Below, in pieces: positions 36,014 through 42,626 of a DNA stretch of 42,626 nucleotides; within the stretch, counting starts at the first letter, position 1, and each line of letters begins with the position of its first letter. The notes below the pieces were generated by a model. It was given only the letters and a program-made list of their open reading frames with translations, was not told the origin of the DNA and did not search any database. Source of the stretch: Pseudoxanthomonas sp. (lineage in GTDB: Bacteria; Pseudomonadota; Gammaproteobacteria; Xanthomonadales; Xanthomonadaceae); contig NZ_JANJUE010000013.1 in the NCBI RefSeq assembly GCF_024710765.1, positions 1 to 42,626 on the forward strand, read 5' to 3'. The translations under genes and the position numbers were made by a program.

Positions 36014-38077
36014 ATGGCCGCAAACTTCGATGGGCTTCGATTCAGTCACTGGCAGACCGAACTGCGCAGCGACGGCATCGTCGTCCTCAGCTTCGACCGC
36101 CAGGGTGCCAGCGTCAACGCGTTCTCCCAGGACGCCCTCATCGAGCTGTCCGACCTGCTCGAACGCCTCGCCATCGATCCGCCCAGGGGCGTGGTGCTGC
36201 GCTCGGCCAAGGCCTCGGGTTTCATCGCCGGCGCCGACCTGAAGGAGTTCCAGGAATTCGATCGCCGCGGCACCGTCAACGACGCCATCCGCCGCGGCCA
36301 GAGCGTGTTCCAGAAGCTGGCCGAACTGCCCTGCCCGACCGTCTCGGCCATCCACGGGTTCTGCATGGGCGGCGGCACCGAAATCTCGCTCGCCTGCCGC
36401 TACCGCGTGGCTTCCAGCGACGCATCCACCCGCATCGGCCTGCCCGAGATCAAGCTGGGCATCTTCCCCGGCTGGGGCGGCAGCGCGCGCCTGCCGCGGC
36501 TGGTCGGCTCGCCCAAGGCGATGGACATGATGCTCACCGGCCGCACCCTCTCGGCCAGCGCCGCGCGCGCGATGGGCCTGGTCGACAAGGTGGTGGAACC
36601 GGCCGTGCTGCTGGACACCGCCGTGGGCCTCATCCAGAGCGGCGTGCAACGTCCCTTCCAGCAGCGCTTCCTGGGCTGGATCAGCAACACCTGGATCGCC
36701 CGCAGGATCCTCGCGCCGCAGATGACCAAGCAGGTCGCGCGCAAGGCCCCCCGCGCGCATTACCCCGCCCCCTATGCGCTCATCAACACCTGGCTGCAGT
36801 CCGGTGGCAAGGGCATCCAGGGCCGCCTGGACGCCGAACGCAAGGCGGTGGTCAAGCTGGCGTCCACGCCGACCGCGCGCAACCTGGTGCGGATTTTCTT
36901 CCTAACCGAGCGGCTCAAGGGCCTGGGCGGCAAGGACCACGGCATCCAGCGCGTGCACGTGGTCGGCGCCGGCGTGATGGGCGGCGACATCGCCGCGTGG
37001 TCGGCCTACAAGGGCTTCGAGGTCACCCTGCAGGATCGCGAACAGCGCTTCATCGACGGTGCGCAGGCGCGCGCGCAGGAGCTGTTCGCCAAGCGGGTGA
37101 AGGACGAGGCCAAGCGCCCGGCGGTGGCGGCCCGGTTGAAAAGCGACCTGGCCGGCGATGGCGTGCCGGAGGCGGATCTGGTGATCGAAGCCATCATCGA
37201 GAATCCGGAAGCCAAGCGCGAGCTGTACCAGTCGGTCGAACCGCGCCTGAAACCCGATGCGCTGCTGACCACCAACACCTCTTCGATTCCGCTGACCGAG
37301 CTGCGCGAACACATCCAGCGCCCCGCGCTGTTCGCCGGCCTGCATTACTTCAATCCGGTCGCGCTGATGCCGCTGGTGGAAATCATCCGCCACGATGCGA
37401 TGGCGCCGGAAACCGAGAAGCGCCTGGCCGCGTTCTGCAAGGCGCTGGACAAGCTGCCGGTGCCGGTCGCGGGCACGCCGGGCTTCCTGGTCAACCGGGT
37501 GCTGTTCCCGTACATGCTGGAAGCGGCGAACGCCTATGCCGAAGGCATCCCCGGCCCGGTCATCGACAAGGCGGCGGTGAAGTTCGGCATGCCGATGGGA
37601 CCGATCGAACTGATCGACACGGTGGGCCTGGATGTCGCCGCCGGTGTCGGCCATGAGCTCGCCCCGTTCCTGGGCCTGACCGTGCCGGCGGCGCTCGGCA
37701 ACGTGGAGAACGGCAAGCGCGGCAAGAAGGACGGCCAGGGCCTGTACAAGTGGGAGAACGGCAAGCCGGTCAAACCGGACGTGCCGCAGGACTACAAGGC
37801 ACCGGAGGATCTGGAAGACCGCCTGATCCTGCCACTGCTCAACGAAGCGGTGGCCTGCCTGCACGATGGCGTGGTGGCCGACGGCGACCTGCTGGACGCC
37901 GGCGTGATCTTCGGCACGGGTTTCGCCCCGTTCCGCGGTGGCCCCATCCAGTACATCCGCAGTGCCGGCGCCGATGCGCTGCTGGCCCGGCTCAAGGCCC
38001 TGCAATCGCGCCACGGCGACCGCTTCGCCCCGCGCCCGGGCTGGGACTCGGAAGCATTGCGGCAACCAGCCGCATGA
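36014..38077 (+). CDS. Multifunctional fatty-acid oxidation complex alpha subunit (FadJ/FadB type)
   Basis: A 687-residue fusion of enoyl-CoA hydratase and 3-hydroxyacyl-CoA dehydrogenase. The N-terminal crotonase domain (1-190) has SGFIAGADLKEF, HGFCMGGGTEISLACRYR and GIFPGWGGSARLPRL. The dehydrogenase part (about 315-680) has VHVVGAGVMGGDIAAW, TNTSSIPLTEL, AGLHYFNPVALMPLVEII and FGTGFAPFRGGPIQYI. It is slightly shorter than E. coli FadB (729) and nearer FadJ (714). No thiolase gene (fadA or fadI) is adjacent, so it acts with a partner encoded elsewhere. A strong bidirectional terminator follows. Confidence 0.93.
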   Translation: MAANFDGLRFSHWQTELRSDGIVVLSFDRQGASVNAFSQDALIELSDLLERLAIDPPRGVVLRSAKASGFIAGADLKEFQEFDRRGTVNDAIRRGQSVFQKLAELPCPTVSAIHGFCMGGGTEISLACRYRVASSDASTRIGLPEIKLGIFPGWGGSARLPRLVGSPKAMDMMLTGRTLSASAARAMGLVDKVVEPAVLLDTAVGLIQSGVQRPFQQRFLGWISNTWIARRILAPQMTKQVARKAPRAHYPAPYALINTWLQSGGKGIQGRLDAERKAVVKLASTPTARNLVRIFFLTERLKGLGGKDHGIQRVHVVGAGVMGGDIAAWSAYKGFEVTLQDREQRFIDGAQARAQELFAKRVKDEAKRPAVAARLKSDLAGDGVPEADLVIEAIIENPEAKRELYQSVEPRLKPDALLTTNTSSIPLTELREHIQRPALFAGLHYFNPVALMPLVEIIRHDAMAPETEKRLAAFCKALDKLPVPVAGTPGFLVNRVLFPYMLEAANAYAEGIPGPVIDKAAVKFGMPMGPIELIDTVGLDVAAGVGHELAPFLGLTVPAALGNVENGKRGKKDGQGLYKWENGKPVKPDVPQDYKAPEDLEDRLILPLLNEAVACLHDGVVADGDLLDAGVIFGTGFAPFRGGPIQYIRSAGADALLARLKALQSRHGDRFAPRPGWDSEALRQPAA

Positions 38078-38081
38078 GTCG

Positions 38082-38115
38082 AAAGAAAAAGGCCGTGATG
38101 CGGCCTTTTTCTTTT
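38082..38115 (+). terminator. Strong terminator after the beta-oxidation gene
   Basis: A perfect 14-bp inverted repeat (38082-38095 with 38101-38114) with an A-rich left and T-rich right flank makes a classical bidirectional rho-independent terminator, beginning 5 nt after the stop codon. Confidence 0.9.
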
Positions 38116-38130
38116 CAACCTTCACACATC

Positions 38131-38247
38131 CTTGTACGTGCGACATAGGTCGCGACCGCTTGCTCTCAGGATGGCGGCCATCGAATCCAAAACCGCTTCG
38201 GTCCCCGCTTGGGATCGTCGGATCGCGACTTACGTCGCCCCTACAAG
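38131..38247. repeat. REP-like imperfect inverted repeat (GTCGCGA type)
   Basis: Two 29-nt arms (38131-38159 and 38219-38247) pair imperfectly, sharing the cores CTTGTA, GCGAC and GTCGCGA, around a 59-nt spacer. This resembles the dispersed GTAGG(A/G)GCGAC-type repeats common in Xanthomonadaceae intergenic DNA. It lies between the terminator and the kinase gene start. Confidence 0.7.
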
Positions 38248-38279
38248 CGTGCTTGTGACCGCGGCTATGATCCGGCCGC

Positions 38280-39098
38280 ATGAACCTCTCCTCCTTTCAT
38301 TGGCAACCCCTGCTCGATCGCTGGCAACTCACCCGCGATGGCGCCCCCTTCGCCACGCCGGGGAGCGAACTGTTGCCAGTGCGCTGGCAAGGCCATCTCG
38401 CCATGCTCAAGCGGGCGCTGGCGCCGGAGGAGAAATCCGGCGGCGTGCTGCTGCGCTGGTGGGACGGCAACGGGGCCGCGCAGGTCTACGCGCATGACGA
38501 GGACACCGTGCTGATGGAGCGCGCCACCGGCGGCGGCGATCTGTTCACGATGGTGCTGGAGGGACAGGACGACGAAGCCAGCCGCATCCTGTGCGCCACC
38601 CTCGCCCGCCTGCACGCACCGCGCAACGCACCACCGCCTGCGCACCTGGTGCCGCTGCGCCCCTGGTTTCGCTCGCTGGCAGCGGCGGCCGGTGAAGATT
38701 CGCGCTTCACCCGCTCCTGGGCCACCGCGCAGGCACTGCTGGACGACCCGCGGGATCCGGTGGTCCTGCATGGCGACATGCACCATCGCAACGTGCTGGA
38801 TTTCGGCGAGCGCGGCTGGCTGGCGATCGATCCCAAATGCGTCACCGGGGAGCGTGGTTTCGACTATGCCAACCTGCTGACCAATCCGGACCTTCCGATC
38901 GTGATCCGTTCGGGACGTTTCCGTCGCCAGGTCGAGGTGATTGCCGAGGCCGCGCAGTTGGACACCCGCCGCCTGCTGCGCTGGGTGGTCGCGTTTGCCG
39001 GATTGTCGGCCGCCTGGTTCCGTGAAGACGAGGACGACGACGGTATCGCCTCGGATTTTGCCGTGGCGGATCTGGCGTGGGCGATGCTGGAGGGTTGA
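38280..39098 (+). CDS. APH(6)/hydroxyurea-resistance-type phosphotransferase
   Basis: A 272-residue kinase-like protein with the APH(6)_hur signature: VLHGDMHHRNVLDFGERG, then WLAIDPKCVTGERGFDYANL, very like the catalytic loop of streptomycin 6-phosphotransferases. The catalytic Asp (HGDMHHRN) and metal Asp (IDPK) are present. Chromosomal members may phosphorylate aminoglycosides, sugars or metabolites; resistance is not proven by sequence. ATG 38280 lies 8 nt after a TATGAT hexamer (38266-38271), suggesting a leaderless message. The gene stands alone between a REP-like repeat and a repeat-rich gap. Confidence 0.88.
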   Translation: MNLSSFHWQPLLDRWQLTRDGAPFATPGSELLPVRWQGHLAMLKRALAPEEKSGGVLLRWWDGNGAAQVYAHDEDTVLMERATGGGDLFTMVLEGQDDEASRILCATLARLHAPRNAPPPAHLVPLRPWFRSLAAAAGEDSRFTRSWATAQALLDDPRDPVVLHGDMHHRNVLDFGERGWLAIDPKCVTGERGFDYANLLTNPDLPIVIRSGRFRRQVEVIAEAAQLDTRRLLRWVVAFAGLSAAWFREDEDDDGIASDFAVADLAWAMLEG

Positions 39099-39476
39099 AG
39101 GGTTTTCTTGCCGCGCATGATGCTGGATGGATGCCGGCATCGTTCGCCGGATTGCGCTTCCGTTCCCCCATCGTGCCGCGTGCCCTATCCGGGCGCGCTC
39201 CACGCTTCCAATTCCCGTCATCCCGGCAAAAGCGGGAAGCCCTTTTGCGGGAGAGTGAACCATTCGATGCCTTGCATCGTGCCAGGATGATCCCGGAGTT
39301 GGCCGGGCTGCCCCGTGAATTCGGGTGATGGCGTGAAAAGCACCCCCATCCGCTCTTCGGGCACCTTCCCCCGCGTGCGGGGGAAGGGACTGCCGGCACC
39401 GTCGGCGAAGGCGTCGCGGAGCAGGCATCCGGCATCGATTCGCCCCCCGGGTGAAGCCATTCGGCGTGCAGGGAGG
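39099..39476. other. 378-nt non-coding gap with dispersed repeats
   Basis: No credible gene is seen. It contains a CCTTCCCCCGC hairpin (11-nt arms 39364-39374 and 39377-39387) and sequence like the CATCCCGGCAAAAGCGGGA intergenic repeats of this family. Repeat accumulation suggests an accessory junction. Confidence 0.5.
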
Positions 39477-39869
39477 CTATCGGAAGTAGGACGCCTGCAG
39501 GAACCGCATGCCCGCCAGCACCTGATCCACCCGCGCTGGTGGAAGCATGCCGATGCATTCGCCCAGGCGGGTCTTGTAGAAACTGGCGACCTGCGAGACC
39601 ACCAATACGCTCGGCTTCTCCAGCCCGCCTTCGCCGGCTTCCAGCAGGACGTTGCCCGGTTCACTGGCGCGACGGAGGTTGCTGGTCACGCCGCAGACCA
39701 CGACCGTACCGATGCGCGAATGGTTGAACACGTCGTCCTGGATGATCAGGTGCGGGTGCGGTTGTCCCGGCATCAAGCCACGCGTCGGATCGGGTTCCAC
39801 CCAGTAGAGTTCGCCCCGGTGGATGCGTCCGGTGTGGGCGATGAGGCGGGGGTCGACGGTCCTGTCCAT
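39477..39869 (-). CDS. MazF/PemK-family toxin-like protein, no adjacent antitoxin seen
   Basis: A 130-residue protein with the MazF/PemK fold signatures: RGELYWVEPDPTRG at the start, PHLIIQDDVFN, VVVCGVTSNLRRASEPGNVL and a helical end (GMLPPARVDQVLAGMRFLQA). Family members are mRNA interferases usually paired with a small antitoxin encoded just upstream. Here upstream there is only an 87-nt gap to a divergent gene, and no small ORF resembling an antitoxin was found. ATG 39869 is preferred over GTG 39875; a TAAACT hexamer 6 nt before it suggests leaderless translation. Confidence 0.85.
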   Translation of the reverse strand: MDRTVDPRLIAHTGRIHRGELYWVEPDPTRGLMPGQPHPHLIIQDDVFNHSRIGTVVVCGVTSNLRRASEPGNVLLEAGEGGLEKPSVLVVSQVASFYKTRLGECIGMLPPARVDQVLAGMRFLQASYFR

Positions 39870-39956
39870 CCGCACAGTTTACGGGCTGGCCCCGCTTCTC
39901 TCCGGTTCGGGTACGCTGTGCCGCGCCGAGTCGTTCCTGCCCTTCCGGGAGTCCGC

Positions 39957-40637
39957 ATGTTCGATACCGCCAGGCACCGCCACATCGCCGCCGTCGTCGC
40001 GCTGGTCTACGTCGCGGTGCAATCATTCCAGTGGTACGTGTTCGGGCAGTTGCCGGAAGCGGGCGAACCGGCGCAGCAGTTGTTGCAGGGGTCGCATCCC
40101 CTCAATATCGCGCGGGCGGCCAGCATGCTGCTCTCGTTCTTCGGCCTGGCCTATCTGTTCCTCGTATCCTGCGGCATCGCCTGGCGACGCAACCCGACAC
40201 TGGCGGCATTGGCGTTCCTTGGCTTCTTCGTCTTCTGCCTGCTGGAAGTCCAGTTACGCGCGGTGGAACTGTTCCATGTCTACCTGGCGCTGCCCGATCA
40301 GTACCAGGCCACCACCGACCCCGCCGAACAGGCGCGCATCCTCGCCGCACAGGCCAGCTTCCAGTCCATCCAGTACGCGCTGTATTTCCCGCTGGGCCTG
40401 TCCTGGCTGCTGGGCAGCGTATTGATCTGCGTCGCGCTGGGGAAGGAACGCATCCACTGGCTCGCTCTATGGGCGTTCGGCCTGAATGCCGTGCGGTTGT
40501 TCCTGCGGATGATCGATACCTATCTCATTGGCCCGAAATTCGATGCGCTCTACGGCACGCTCTACCTGCCGCTGGTCTATCTGAGCTTCGTGCCACTGGC
40601 GATCTGGTTGTGGCGCTGGGACCCGCCCCGATCCTGA
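39957..40637 (+). CDS. Multi-pass membrane protein of unknown function
   Basis: A 226-residue protein with about six hydrophobic helices, including IAAVVALVYVAVQSF, AASMLLSFFGLAYLFLVSCG, LAALAFLGFFVFCLLEVQLR, YFPLGLSWLLGSVLICVALG and LYLPLVYLSFVPLAIWLW. No catalytic motif or known family is recognised. ATG 39957 has GGGAG 5 nt upstream, strong evidence for this start. It lies between the divergent MazF-like gene and the secreted glycosidase-like gene, about 100 nt before the latter. Confidence 0.75.
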   Translation: MFDTARHRHIAAVVALVYVAVQSFQWYVFGQLPEAGEPAQQLLQGSHPLNIARAASMLLSFFGLAYLFLVSCGIAWRRNPTLAALAFLGFFVFCLLEVQLRAVELFHVYLALPDQYQATTDPAEQARILAAQASFQSIQYALYFPLGLSWLLGSVLICVALGKERIHWLALWAFGLNAVRLFLRMIDTYLIGPKFDALYGTLYLPLVYLSFVPLAIWLWRWDPPRS

Positions 40638-40734
40638 TGTTCGGGAATGAAGGACGCGATGGAGAGCATGACAGTGCACATTTAACCGACCAAGCGATCT
40701 GCAAGAACTATCTTTTTTCCCAGGGAAGCATCGA

Positions 40735-42381
40735 ATGTCGCTATCCATCCAGATCAAAAATGCAGTCCTCGCAGCGGCTTTTACCTTTTCATTCGTGGCA
40801 GCAGGAGATGTACATGCTGCTGCAATTTCCCAGACACGTTCGGTAACACTGTACGAACCCGCAGGTGCCATATGGGATATCGAACATACGCCGGTTTTTG
40901 CAGACCGAGTAAAATTGGCCAAGAACACCGGCTTCAACGCGGTATGGCTGGTCGTACTGTGGAACAAACTCGATCCTGTCCCCAGCGCCTCCGGTGAAAT
41001 ATCGCTAGTCGACTGCTCACTTGCGGGCAACGCAGGGCAGTATCAATGCGCATTGGAGCGCGCTCTCCAGGTCATCCATCAGGAAGGCATGGATGTATTC
41101 ATTTCGCTGAACTATGCCAGCGCGGCCGCTTCAGATGAATTCAAGGCCGCTGCTCAATACGAAACGATGGCGTTCGGCCAGGGTCCCGCGAAACTGTACA
41201 GATATGGTCGCCATATCGCCCGCCTCGTCGCACGCAATGGACTTTCCCAGTCCGCACGATTCATGATGCACGACGAAGGAATCCTTGGTCCCTATCCCTC
41301 GTTGCATGCCTACCCGGATGTGCAACAGAACTTCCGCGACTATCTATACGGGATCAATTCCAGTCTTTCCTATTGGAATTCACGCTGGGGGCTCACCGGT
41401 GCTCAGACGTTATCCAACTGGTCGCAAGTCAAAACATTCGATTTGACCACTGCTCCGCTCGACCGCCCACAATTGCAGGACCATATCGCCTGGGTCAATT
41501 GGGTGTTCCGACAGACATTCGGTAGCGGCGCATTCGAATCCAGCATCCGCCAGATTATCCCCGGGGCCATGGTGGGCCTCCATGCCACCTACTTCACCCT
41601 GGTGAATCCCAATGGCCCTGTGTCCAATGCGCCGCAGACACCCGTTAGTTCGCTGTCCACGATGAATTTCGTATCGTTTCCCTATTATGACAGCGGTAGA
41701 AGCAACTTTGGCCTGTCCTTCGATCAATACGTCGACAACGCCGGGGTCTTTTTCCAGAACCGACCGCTCTTTGTCGGAGAGCTTGGCAGCATCAATTGCC
41801 AGGCACCTGGTGACTGTGTGGAGATCAACGGCCAACCCTATCGGACGAGCTTGCGGGTCAAGCGCCGTCAAGCAACTTTCCTGACCCAGGCACCGGCCCT
41901 TCTTGCGGCCAAGTCGATTGGATACAACGTCTGGAGCCTCAACGAGTTCCCCTTTCCGGACCGGGAGGGAAGCTTTGGCATCTATGAGGCGACGCCAGGC
42001 AACAGCAACACCTTCGAAAATCCCGTGTTCAAGCCCGCCGCTTGCGCGCTGCGAACTGTTCAAGGCAGCACATCTCCAACCCTGTGTGTCGCATCCGCGG
42101 GCGTAAACAATCAGTATTCGCCGCGTGCGCTGTGGCTCAGCGGCCGTGGATTCCAGCCAGGCGCACAGATCAGGCTATCGAATGAAATCGGTACATACAT
42201 TCACCCAACCCTTGTCTCACCCACTGTGGGATCCACCAGCAGCCTGTCTTTCCAGTTGGAAGATGCTGCCATCGCACTATTGGGCTGCGGCGCGAACACT
42301 ACCAACTGCGCCATTGTCGCGGAGGTAAGTCAACCTCAAACCGGCACCTGGTCCAACAAGGTACTGGTTCAAATCAATTGA
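40735..42381 (+). CDS. Secreted GH-A-clan (GH42-like) glycosidase-family protein with C-terminal Ig-like domain
   Basis: The 548-residue precursor has a Sec signal peptide (AVLAAAFTFSFVAAGDVHAA) and a TIM-barrel-like domain: KNTGFNAVWLVVLWNKLDPV, GMDVFISLNYASAA, a likely acid/base in MMHDEGILGPY (E181), a GH42-like LSYWNSRWGLTGAQTLSNWS and a likely nucleophile in LFVGELGSINC (E349). The two Glu are 168 residues apart, as in GH42 and related families. About residues 450-548 resemble an IPT/Ig-like domain (ALWLSGRGFQPGAQIRLSNE). Several Cys pairs suggest disulfides. An AGGGAA ribosome site precedes ATG 40735. The gene is visibly AT-richer than its neighbours, consistent with transfer. The substrate is unknown and the family call is by motif only. 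Confidence 0.7.
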   Translation: MSLSIQIKNAVLAAAFTFSFVAAGDVHAAAISQTRSVTLYEPAGAIWDIEHTPVFADRVKLAKNTGFNAVWLVVLWNKLDPVPSASGEISLVDCSLAGNAGQYQCALERALQVIHQEGMDVFISLNYASAAASDEFKAAAQYETMAFGQGPAKLYRYGRHIARLVARNGLSQSARFMMHDEGILGPYPSLHAYPDVQQNFRDYLYGINSSLSYWNSRWGLTGAQTLSNWSQVKTFDLTTAPLDRPQLQDHIAWVNWVFRQTFGSGAFESSIRQIIPGAMVGLHATYFTLVNPNGPVSNAPQTPVSSLSTMNFVSFPYYDSGRSNFGLSFDQYVDNAGVFFQNRPLFVGELGSINCQAPGDCVEINGQPYRTSLRVKRRQATFLTQAPALLAAKSIGYNVWSLNEFPFPDREGSFGIYEATPGNSNTFENPVFKPAACALRTVQGSTSPTLCVASAGVNNQYSPRALWLSGRGFQPGAQIRLSNEIGTYIHPTLVSPTVGSTSSLSFQLEDAAIALLGCGANTTNCAIVAEVSQPQTGTWSNKVLVQIN

Positions 42382-42443
42382 TCGCGAGACAGAGACAGGT
42401 GTTGCCATCGGCATACATTTTTCTTCCAGCCGGGGGGCGGGGT

Positions 42444-42475
42444 AAAAAAGCCCGCTTCGGCATTGCAGTGGCGGG
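42444..42475 (-). terminator. Weak terminator after the partial right-end gene
   Basis: On the minus strand a 5-bp CCCGC/GCGGG stem (42471-42475 with 42451-42455) is followed by C then six U (42444-42449), just after the partial gene's stop. The short stem makes this tentative. Confidence 0.4.
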
Positions 42476-42485
42476 AAGGCTCACC

Positions 42486-42626
42486 CTACCGCCTGAAGAC
42501 AAGACGCCCGGCGAGGAAGAACATCAGCACCGCCAGCAGCCAGGGCCCCAGCGATTCCCAGGGGTGCCGCAGGCGAAGTGCCGCGGGTTGGTTCACATGC
42601 GGATTGGAAGGCAGATAGAGGATGCG
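42486..42626 (-). CDS. 3' end of a membrane protein, possibly DUF3592-like (partial)
   Basis: The last 46 codons of a reverse-strand gene enter from the right edge: RILYLPSNPHVNQPAALRLR, then a terminal membrane helix GPWLLAVLMFFLAGRLVF and stop. The YxPxNP segment followed by one helix fits the end of DUF3592 proteins. The rest lies outside the window, so the family is only a suggestion. Confidence 0.5.
   Translation of the reverse strand, partial: RILYLPSNPHVNQPAALRLRHPWESLGPWLLAVLMFFLAGRLVFRR

Noticed and set aside
35974-37656. 560-codon frame overlapping the beta-oxidation gene
   Set aside because: Frame-shifted shadow of the crotonase/dehydrogenase gene, low-complexity Arg/Gly/Pro sequence.
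38131-38247. Insertion-sequence ends
   Set aside because: The inverted arms enclose only 59 nt with no transposase, and no target duplication is seen; a REP-like element fits better.
39315-39956. N-terminal extension of the membrane protein frame
   Set aside because: It runs antisense through the MazF-like gene; ATG 39957 has a good ribosome site and begins the hydrophobic protein.

Overview
The window is a GC-rich bacterial chromosome segment, most likely from a gammaproteobacterium of the Xanthomonadaceae (a Lysobacter, Luteimonas or Pseudoxanthomonas type). The main reasons are the gene order rpoE-rseA-degP/mucD-lepA-lepB-DUF4845-rnc-era-recO, a DesT/FabR-controlled acyl-CoA desaturase pair, a methylthioinosine phosphorylase next to hpt, and intergenic repeats of kinds I associate with this family (GGGATT-type G-rich repeats, a TTACTTTCTTTGC hairpin, REP-like GTCGCGA inverted repeats). 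No rRNA, tRNA, CRISPR array, transposase or phage gene was seen.

Layout. 1-375: repeat-rich non-coding DNA. 376-8967: xseA, a YfbK-type von Willebrand lipoprotein, a reverse-strand GAF-GAF-GGDEF-EAL regulator, an ECF sigma factor with an overlapping membrane anti-sigma-like protein, and a YigZ/IMPACT protein. 9081-11826: an MsbA-related ABC exporter, a small Cys-rich protein and a HAD-IB phosphatase. 11861-14890: a membrane desaturase and its ferredoxin-type reductase, divergent from a FabR/DesT-like TetR repressor, with palindromic operator-like DNA between them. 14900-18802: an L,D-transpeptidase, an AidB-like acyl-CoA dehydrogenase, an FAD monooxygenase and a cold-shock gene with its own promoter and terminator. 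18894-23216: a reverse-strand run rlmD, CYTH protein, nagZ, hpt, methylthioinosine phosphorylase; the last three genes overlap. 23460-26828: a YdbL-like lipoprotein and a YdbH-like AsmA-type protein, head-to-head with a receiver-Hpt protein. 26846-35684: the housekeeping and envelope-stress block from recO back to rpoE, with a good sigma-E-type promoter in front of rpoE. 36014-38115: a FadJ-type multifunctional beta-oxidation enzyme with a strong terminator. 38116-42626: a more accessory end with an APH(6)-type kinase, a solitary MazF/PemK-type protein, an unknown membrane protein, a visibly AT-richer gene for a secreted GH-A-clan (GH42-like) glycosidase, and the 3' end of a DUF3592-like gene.

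How the genes fit together. Several clusters have a clear shared logic. The sigma-E block couples envelope-stress sensing to a periplasmic protease, signal peptidase and ribosome/RNA housekeeping. The desaturase unit tunes membrane unsaturation. In the phosphorylase-hpt pair, one enzyme frees hypoxanthine and the other salvages it. The YdbH/YdbL pair probably serves lipid transport across the envelope. The less explained parts are the ECF sigma/anti-sigma/von Willebrand group, whose two envelope proteins share a short TLDSI motif, and the secreted glycosidase-like gene near the right end. I found no clearly unprecedented multi-gene defence or biosynthetic system. All family assignments come from reading motifs, not from database searches.
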